From NCBI RefSeq assembly GCF_000758825.1, contig NZ_JRMX01000005.1, forward strand, positions 124,001 through 188,000: a DNA stretch of 64,000 nt. Direction: 5' to 3'. The notes under the pieces were generated by a model. It was not told the origin of the DNA and did no database searches. It was given only the letters and a program-made list of their open reading frames with translations. Source of the stretch: Arcanobacterium sp. S3PF19 (GTDB lineage Bacteria; Actinomycetota; Actinomycetes; Actinomycetales; Actinomycetaceae). Position numbers and translations under genes: made by a program. Positions within the stretch are counted from its first letter, which is position 1. Each line of letters begins with the position of its first letter. Shown piece by piece: positions 58,595 to 64,000 of the stretch.

Positions 58595-61588
58595 TCACCG
58601 CGGCTGACGCGTGTCGCCGTAAAAAATTCTTTCCGTTATCTGTCGGGCAAGACGGGCTTTGTGCAGATGATGTTCGATTACGTCGTGCTTGCGGCGCTTC
58701 GAAAAACCCAGCATAGACGCCACGCAGGCCAGTTCCCGCGGGTCGCGAAGCAGAAGATTGACTTTTGAGTCTACAAAGCTGCCGGTAGCCAAAATATTCA
58801 GGTCCCGCAGACGGGAGGCAGACATCCACGCTTCCCGCAGAATTTCCGTTTCCCGTGCGCCGAGCAGTCCCGCGCGTTCGGCTTCGCGCAGCGCATCGGC
58901 AGTGCCTACCGTGCGCAGAGCGGGAATCCGCGCGGCATGGCGCAGCTGCAGAAGCTGTACGGTCCATTCCGTATCCGACAGTCCCCCGGGCCCCAGCTTC
59001 AGGTGGTCGGCGGCAGCCGGTCCGCGCGGCAGACGTTCCTTTTCCATCCTTAGTTTCAGCATTCTTACGTCGCGTATTGCGGAAACGGACAGAGCCTCCC
59101 GGGGGTAGCGCACCGGATCGATAAGATCCAAAAATTCCTTTCCCACATCCGAATCTCCCGCGCAGAAACGTGCGCGCAGCAGTGCCTGGCGTTCCCAGGT
59201 ATCACACCAGCGCAGATAATAATCGCGGTATCCTGCCACAGACCTGGCCAATGCACCGTTTCTTCCCTCCGGGCGGAGATTGGCGTCCACTTCCAGCGCC
59301 GGTTCCTCGCCCGGGGACTGCAGCAGACGCATAAAGTTTTGGGCGCAGCGCAGAGCGTCTTGCCCGTCCCGTGCCTCATTGCCGCCTTCGCCCCGGTAGA
59401 CAAACAAAACATCCGCGTCCGAGGAATAAGTCAGCTCCCGTCCTCCGTAACGTCCCATCGCAATTACCGCAAAACGCACCCCTATTTCCCTTGCGCATTC
59501 TTCTTCCGTCTGCGCAATTGCGGCTTTTACGCCCGCCTGCACAGCCATATCTGCGGCATTGGCGATTGCCCTCTGCGCCCCGGATGTATCCGTCAGATTC
59601 AGCGCCTGTGCAAGAGCCGTGCGCAAAAGCTCCTTACGCCGCAGATATCTTCCCGCGAGAACGATTTGCGCAGGCGAAGTACGCCTGGAAAGCAGGGAAT
59701 TAAGTTCCACACGCATTTCTTCCGCCGTACGGGGAACCAACAGCCTGTCGTCTCCCAGCCAGGAGATGGATTCGGGCAGTGCGGGAAGCTCGCGGGCAAT
59801 GTATTTGGATTCGGAAAGAAGACGGGCAAGCCGTTTCGCGGTGCTTCCCGAATCACGCAGCGTACGCATATACCATGAAGTTCCGCCCATTTTTTCCGAA
59901 AGGATCCGAAACGCCTTCAGCCCCTGGTCCGGTTCCGGACCGGATCCGAACCAGCCCATCATCACCGGCAGGATTTGACGCTGAATGGCTGCCGTGCGGG
60001 AAATACCCGTGCCCAGAGCCGAAATATGCGCCAAAGCCTGCTGCGGGTCACGGTATCCGATTGCCGCCAGACGCTGCCTTGCCGCCTGCGGATCCAACGA
60101 AACATCGTCTTTGGAAAGTTTCGCCATCTCGGGCAGAAGCGGGCGGTAATACAGCGCCATATGGAGTTTTCTTACTTTCCTGCGCAAATCGCGGCGGTAG
60201 TTTTCCAGCTGCACGGGATCGGAAAACCGCCCGCGTTCGATGGAACGCCCGATCCGTGCCAGCTCGGCTGGATCCCGGGGCACCAGATGTGTTCGCCTGA
60301 ACCGGCGCAGCTGGATTCTGTGCTCCAGAACCCGGAAAAACCTGTAACTTTGCGCAAGTTCCTCCCCGTGCGCCCGGGATATGTATCCTTTTTCGGCAAG
60401 CGCGGCAATTGCCTCCCACGTATTTGCGCTGCGCAGATCGAGATCCGTACGCCCATGCACCAGCTGAAGCAGCTGTACCGTAAATTCCACGTCGCGCAGA
60501 CCGCCTTTGCCCAGTTTCAGCTGCCGTTCTTCCTCCGAAGACGGCACCAGATTCTCCACGCGTTCACGCATGGCCCGTGTCTCTTCCACGAAACTGTCGC
60601 GTTCGGCTGCGTTCCACACCAAAGGCTGCAGACCGCGCACAAATTCTCTGCCCAGCCGGGTATCCCCGGCTATCGGACGCGCTTTCAGCAGCGCCTGGAA
60701 TTCCCAGCCCTGCGCCCAACGCCGGTAATACGTCAGATAGGAAGAAAGCGTGCGCACCAATGCGCCGTCTTTTCCTTCCGGGCGCAGCCCGAAATCCAAT
60801 TCCCACAGCCCGGGAACGCTTCCGGGACCGCAGACGATCTGTGTCATTTTACCCAGTATTTCGGTGGCACAGCGAATGATCCGCGCCTCAGGCAAATCTC
60901 CGTCCCCTTCGTGCACCACCGCTATCAAATCCACATCCGAACTGTAGTTCAGCTCCCGCGCCCCGGTTTTTCCCAGGGCAATAAGAGCCGGCTTCACCCG
61001 GGGCAAATCGGAAAATTCTTCGGCCGCAATATCCAGCGCTTCCGCCAGCGTCGCTTCCGCCAGCGCGGAGAGGGATCCGCATACCTGCGACACGGCCGCA
61101 CACGGATCGGGCGCGGTTAAATCGTAAGCCGCCACCTGCATTACCCGTGACCAGTAATGCAGACGCAGAGTCTCGCTTCGACGCTCATGTTCTGCTGCGC
61201 GCAGGGCCTCTTTCACCGCCCGGCGTTCCCTGTCCGCATCGGGATTCAGATCAGGGTAGGCACCGGGAATAAAAACACGCAGCAAAGCAGGATGGGAGAT
61301 AAGAAGATCGGAGAGAAACGAGGAATATCCGAGCAGGGCAAAAAGTCTGTCCGCGCTGTCTTCGTCGGCGCAGATCCGCAGCAGAATTTCGGCATGGTCT
61401 CTCTTTTGCCCCACCGTTTCCCACAGACGCACCAAATGCAGCAGGCACGCATCCGGATCCGGCGTTTTGCCAATCTTTCCCGGCAGCCAATGCGCGGGGA
61501 AAGAAGCCGGTTCGAGCGCTTTAAGCAGTTTTTCCGCGCGCTGCGGATTCTGAAAACCGGCATTGATCAATTCCGTTTTGCCGGACAT
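58595..61588 (-). CDS. glnE: Bifunctional glutamine synthetase adenylyltransferase/deadenylase
   Basis: A 997-residue enzyme that attaches AMP to, or removes it from, glutamine synthetase. The N-terminal deadenylase nucleotidyltransferase domain has LGKTGARELNYSSDVDLIAV (D218, D220); the C-terminal adenylylase domain has MGRYGGRELTYSSDADVLFVY near 715. Each is followed by its helical ExDL-linked segment (PEGKDGALVRTLSSYLTYYR and PEGRNGALARSVAGYRDYYL). The ATG overlaps the glnA2 stop by one base (TGATG). In M. tuberculosis glnE is essential and equally placed between glnA1 and glnA2. Confidence 0.96.
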   Translation of the reverse strand: MSGKTELINAGFQNPQRAEKLLKALEPASFPAHWLPGKIGKTPDPDACLLHLVRLWETVGQKRDHAEILLRICADEDSADRLFALLGYSSFLSDLLISHPALLRVFIPGAYPDLNPDADRERRAVKEALRAAEHERRSETLRLHYWSRVMQVAAYDLTAPDPCAAVSQVCGSLSALAEATLAEALDIAAEEFSDLPRVKPALIALGKTGARELNYSSDVDLIAVVHEGDGDLPEARIIRCATEILGKMTQIVCGPGSVPGLWELDFGLRPEGKDGALVRTLSSYLTYYRRWAQGWEFQALLKARPIAGDTRLGREFVRGLQPLVWNAAERDSFVEETRAMRERVENLVPSSEEERQLKLGKGGLRDVEFTVQLLQLVHGRTDLDLRSANTWEAIAALAEKGYISRAHGEELAQSYRFFRVLEHRIQLRRFRRTHLVPRDPAELARIGRSIERGRFSDPVQLENYRRDLRRKVRKLHMALYYRPLLPEMAKLSKDDVSLDPQAARQRLAAIGYRDPQQALAHISALGTGISRTAAIQRQILPVMMGWFGSGPEPDQGLKAFRILSEKMGGTSWYMRTLRDSGSTAKRLARLLSESKYIARELPALPESISWLGDDRLLVPRTAEEMRVELNSLLSRRTSPAQIVLAGRYLRRKELLRTALAQALNLTDTSGAQRAIANAADMAVQAGVKAAIAQTEEECAREIGVRFAVIAMGRYGGRELTYSSDADVLFVYRGEGGNEARDGQDALRCAQNFMRLLQSPGEEPALEVDANLRPEGRNGALARSVAGYRDYYLRWCDTWERQALLRARFCAGDSDVGKEFLDLIDPVRYPREALSVSAIRDVRMLKLRMEKERLPRGPAAADHLKLGPGGLSDTEWTVQLLQLRHAARIPALRTVGTADALREAERAGLLGARETEILREAWMSASRLRDLNILATGSFVDSKVNLLLRDPRELACVASMLGFSKRRKHDVIEHHLHKARLARQITERIFYGDTRQPR

Positions 61589-62919
61589 CAGTGCATAAAC
61601 CTCTGCCGCTCAAAGGGCGTAACCTGCAGCCGGTATGCCGCCCATTCATGCTCTTTGTTTTCCAGGAAATAGGCAAAAGCGTCTTCTCCCAGGGTGGAGG
61701 CCGCCAGTTCCGAGGTTTTCATCAGCGTAATCGCGTCTTTCAGTGATCCGGGCAGCTCCCCGATTCCCTGCACTTTCCGTTCCAGACCAGTCAGCGCCGA
61801 AACGTCGGTGTCGGCAGGCTCCGGCAGCGGATAATCATTTTCCAGTCCGTCCAGGCCCGCGTTTAAAATCGCGGCATACGCAAGATACGGATTTGCGGCC
61901 GAATCAATTGCCCGGTACTCAATGCGCGCCGATTTCGGCTTGTCCGCACGCAGACTCGGCACCTTAACCAATGCCGCCTGAGCGTTTTTCCCCCAGGTTA
62001 TATACCGCGGAGCCTCAAACCCCGAGCACAGCCGCTTATACGAATTCACATGCTGGTTTGTCAAAGCTGTGATATAGGGCGCGTGATGAAGCAGTCCCCC
62101 GATAAACTTCCGGGCCGTGACAGACAGACCGAATTCCCCCGTCGGATCGGCGAAAGCATTCCGGTCTCCCTCAAAAAGGGAAAAATGCGTATGCATTCCG
62201 TTACCCGGATATCCGATCATCGGCTTGGGCATAAACGACGCCTGCACACCCTGCTGCAGCGCAACCTGATCGACCACCACGCGCATGGTCATCACATCGT
62301 CCGCCATCGAGAGCGCGTCGGAAACCCTCAGATCAATCTCGTTTTGCCCCGGTCCCGCCTCGTGATGCGAAAATTCCACCGGGATCCCCAAAGACTCCAG
62401 CGTCTTGACGGCTTCGGAGCGGAAATTGCGCGCAAGGGAACGGGAAACATTGTCGAAATACGAGCCGTTGTCGATCGGTTTGGGTTCCGCCGCCGGATTC
62501 GTCTCCGGATGAAAAAGATAAAATTCGATTTCCGGATGCGCATAAAACGTAAACCCCAAATCGGAAGCACGGTCCAGGGCGCGCTGCAGCACCGAACGCG
62601 GATCGGAACGGGCCGGTTCGCCGTCGGGCCCGAGAATTTCGCAAAACATCCTTCCCGTTGTTTCGTCGTTTCCGTACCACGGCAAAATCCTAAATGTGCG
62701 CGCATCGGGATGCATCACCAAATCGGATTCGTGCGCGCGCGTCAGTCCCTGAATGGCGGAACCGTCGAATCCGATCCCCTCGGTAAACGCATTTTCCAAT
62801 TCCGCGGGACTGATTGCCACCACTTTCAGCGTGCCCGCCACATCGGTAAACCAGAGCCGAATAAAGTGTACGTCTTTCTCCTGCACTTTGCGCAGTACAT
62901 CTTCCTGTAACCGGTCCAC
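61588..62919 (-). CDS. glnA2: Glutamine synthetase type I, second copy (GlnA2-like)
   Basis: A 443-residue glutamine synthetase. GFDGSAIQGLTRAHESDLVM, HPEIEFYLFHPE, MPKPMIGYPGNGMHTHFSLF and SARIEYRAIDSAANPYLAYA are the family motifs. It lacks the adenylylation tyrosine: the position reads VSALTGLERKVQGIGELPGS. It also lacks the GSI-beta insert, so it should be insensitive to GlnE. Start is GTG with AAAGGAG six bases upstream. It overlaps glnE by one base and faces panB across a 29-base palindrome. Rv2222c is the positional equivalent. Confidence 0.95.
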   Translation of the reverse strand: MDRLQEDVLRKVQEKDVHFIRLWFTDVAGTLKVVAISPAELENAFTEGIGFDGSAIQGLTRAHESDLVMHPDARTFRILPWYGNDETTGRMFCEILGPDGEPARSDPRSVLQRALDRASDLGFTFYAHPEIEFYLFHPETNPAAEPKPIDNGSYFDNVSRSLARNFRSEAVKTLESLGIPVEFSHHEAGPGQNEIDLRVSDALSMADDVMTMRVVVDQVALQQGVQASFMPKPMIGYPGNGMHTHFSLFEGDRNAFADPTGEFGLSVTARKFIGGLLHHAPYITALTNQHVNSYKRLCSGFEAPRYITWGKNAQAALVKVPSLRADKPKSARIEYRAIDSAANPYLAYAAILNAGLDGLENDYPLPEPADTDVSALTGLERKVQGIGELPGSLKDAITLMKTSELAASTLGEDAFAYFLENKEHEWAAYRLQVTPFERQRFMH

Positions 62920-62980
62920 TGCCGCTCCTTTGCCGAATTCATACCGTTTTGCCTGAATATACGCTTTTCGCAGACTCAGG

Positions 62981-63009
62981 CTAAAATAGAGACGTTGTCT
63001 ATATTCTAG
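62981..63009. promoter_or_regulatory. 29-base palindrome between glnA2 and panB with divergent -10 boxes
   Basis: CTAAAATAGAGAC (62981-62993), GTT, GTCTATATTCTAG (62997-63009): 13-base arms with two mismatches. The left arm contains TAAAAT (a possible plus-strand -10 for panB) and the right arm contains, on the minus strand, TAGAAT (63008-63003), a possible -10 for glnA2. A TTATAC on the minus strand 17 bases further is a weak -35. Confidence 0.55.
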
Positions 63010-63023
63010 CCGAGGATTTGCCT

Positions 63024-63821
63024 ATGTATAAACGTGTGCGCGCCCATCATCTGCGCCTGATGAAAACACAACGGACCCCAATCACCATGCTTACCGCATA
63101 CGATGCCTTAACTGCGCGTATTTTCGACGCGGCGGGCACAGATATGCTTCTTGTCGGGGATTCGTATGGGAACGTAATGCTCAACTACGGCTCCACCGTT
63201 CCCGTCTGCCTGGAAGAGATGGTCACTGCCACCCGTTCCGTGGCCGGCGCGGTCACGCGCGCATTCGTGGTGGCGGATCTGCCGTTCGGAAGCTATGAGG
63301 AATCTCCCGCCCTGGCTGTCCGCTCGGCAGTGAAACTGATAAAGGCGGGCGCGGCCGCGGTAAAACTGGAAGGCGGCAGACGCCAGCAGGATAAAATCGC
63401 CGCAGTCACCGCCGCCGGGATTCCCGTGGTGGCGCACATCGGTTTTACCCCGCAAAGCGAAAACGCCCTCGGCGGGCCGCGCGTGCAGGGCCGCGGGGAA
63501 GAAGCGGAAAGACTGTATGCGGACGCTCTTGCGGTGCAGGAAGCCGGAGCCGTAGCCGTCGTGCTGGAACTTGTGCCCTCCCCTGTCGCGGCCCAAATCA
63601 CTTCCCGGCTGGAAATTCCGACAATCGGAATCGGCGCCGGAAACCAATGCGACGGCCAGGTGCTCGTCTGGTCCGATATGGCGGGCATGACCGACCGCGT
63701 GCCGAGTTTCGTAAAAATATTCGGAGAAGTGGGCAAAGCTTTGCTCGCGGCGGCCAAGGATTACAACGAAGCCGTGCGCTCGCGCGCTTTCCCTGACGAA
63801 AACCACAGTTTCCAAAAATAA
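63024..63821 (+). CDS. panB: 3-methyl-2-oxobutanoate hydroxymethyltransferase
   Basis: A 265-residue TIM-barrel enzyme adding a hydroxymethyl group from methylene-THF to 2-oxoisovalerate, the first step to pantothenate. Motifs are MLTAYDALTARIFDAAGTDMLLVGDS, VADLPFGSYE, KLEGG, PVVAHIGFTPQSENALGG, and IGIGAGNQCDGQVLVWSDM. The ATG at 63024 has GAGGA seven bases upstream; an in-frame TTG at 63018 is less likely. No panC or panD is in the window. It corresponds to Rv2225 in the same neighbourhood. Confidence 0.95.
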   Translation: MYKRVRAHHLRLMKTQRTPITMLTAYDALTARIFDAAGTDMLLVGDSYGNVMLNYGSTVPVCLEEMVTATRSVAGAVTRAFVVADLPFGSYEESPALAVRSAVKLIKAGAAAVKLEGGRRQQDKIAAVTAAGIPVVAHIGFTPQSENALGGPRVQGRGEEAERLYADALAVQEAGAVAVVLELVPSPVAAQITSRLEIPTIGIGAGNQCDGQVLVWSDMAGMTDRVPSFVKIFGEVGKALLAAAKDYNEAVRSRAFPDENHSFQK

Positions 63822-63869
63822 AAGTCCCGATACGCCGCAGACGGCAAACAACCACAGAAAGAAGAAAAA

Positions 63870-64000
63870 ATGAATCCGAAACGCGCACCCCTGGGAACAC
63901 TGAAACCGGGGAAGCTCTCCCCCGGGCGGAAAGTGCCGCGCGATATCCCCCGGCCGGAATATATGTTTCACGACGGACCGGAGCGCGTAACGGCATCGGA
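63870..64000 (+). CDS. map: Methionine aminopeptidase, N-terminal part (cut by window edge)
   Basis: The first 43 codons, MNPKRAPLGTLKPGKLSPGR then KVPRDIPRPEYMFHDGPERV, run off the right edge. This is the typical N-terminal extension of actinobacterial type I methionine aminopeptidase (MetAP1c/MapB), with the conserved LSPxRxVPxxIxRPEY pattern. The catalytic domain is outside the window, so activity cannot be judged. A GAAGAAAA tract before the ATG is a modest ribosome binding site. It follows panB by 48 bases. Confidence 0.8.
   Translation, partial: MNPKRAPLGTLKPGKLSPGRKVPRDIPRPEYMFHDGPERVTAS

Overview
The window is a stretch of ordinary chromosome from an actinobacterium of moderate GC content. 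The evidence is gene content and order: an ANTAR-type response regulator, a sufR-B-D-(Rieske)-C-S-U-T operon, a GlgA/GlgC divergent pair, an STPK with PASTA repeats, SteA/SteB, GlnE, a TlyA-NAD kinase-RecN block, and many neighbour pairs that match Mycobacterium tuberculosis (polA/Rv1626/pyk/lgt; Rv2118c/Rv2119; Rv1691-Rv1698; Rv1460-Rv1466 plus Rv1473; Rv2175c/pknL; Rv2204c-Rv2206; Rv2213-Rv2225). The medium GC, short intergenic gaps and reduced gene set suggest an Actinomycetaceae-like host (for example the Mobiluncus/Varibaculum group). That last step is an inference from memory, not a search. I see no IS element, prophage, CRISPR array or integrase, and both ends are cut inside genes (polA on the left, map on the right).

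Layout. 1-5.5 kb (minus): polA start, PdtaR-like regulator, tRNA-Leu(CAA), pyk, lgt, a degenerate FKBP-like protein, trmI. 5.5-12.9 kb: RecB-like nuclease, uppP, an aldo/keto reductase-like protein lacking two catalytic residues, tRNA-Leu(GAG), a MazG-like pyrophosphohydrolase, two RNA methyltransferases, an XRE regulator and a lone ABC ATPase. 12.9-15.5 kb: divergent glycogen genes. 15.6-24 kb: ABC-F ATPase and the complete SUF operon under SufR. 24.4-35 kb (minus): a long operon-like run from a TPR protein through HAD phosphatase, a 44-residue protein, tlyA, nadK, recN, steA, steB, a MraY/WecA-like transferase and murJ. 35-42 kb: polyprenyl synthase, Rv2175c-like DNA-binding protein, LysM/transglycosylase, PASTA kinase and a PPi-type phosphofructokinase. 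42-49 kb: pseudo-receiver, FKBP lipoprotein, ErpA, glycerate-kinase-like protein, M20 peptidase, DUF3043 protein, leucyl aminopeptidase. 49-64 kb: lpdA and E2, an MFS carrier, DUF4191 protein, glnA1, an amino-acid ABC importer, glnE, glnA2, panB and the start of map.

How the genes work together. The SUF block (with ErpA elsewhere in the window) assembles Fe-S clusters. SufR carries the three-cysteine ligand set, and a CAAC-N6-GTTG operator lies just upstream of sufR. The 54-63 kb block combines two glutamine synthetases, their adenylyltransferase and an amino-acid importer. GlnA1 keeps the adenylylation tyrosine and GlnA2 does not. The 36-40 kb block places a PASTA kinase, its probable DNA-binding substrate and a secreted muralytic enzyme side by side.

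The most interesting leads are the SufR box, the kinase/LysM-transglycosylase/DNA-binding module, the lipid-linked-sugar transferase plus MurJ behind SteA/SteB, a large symmetric palindrome between glnA2 and panB, an inverted-repeat-dense leader before lpdA, an RG-rich extension on a TPR protein, and a PPi-dependent PFK signature. I found no wholly unknown multi-gene system. All homology calls are by recognition of motifs and synteny; no search was run.
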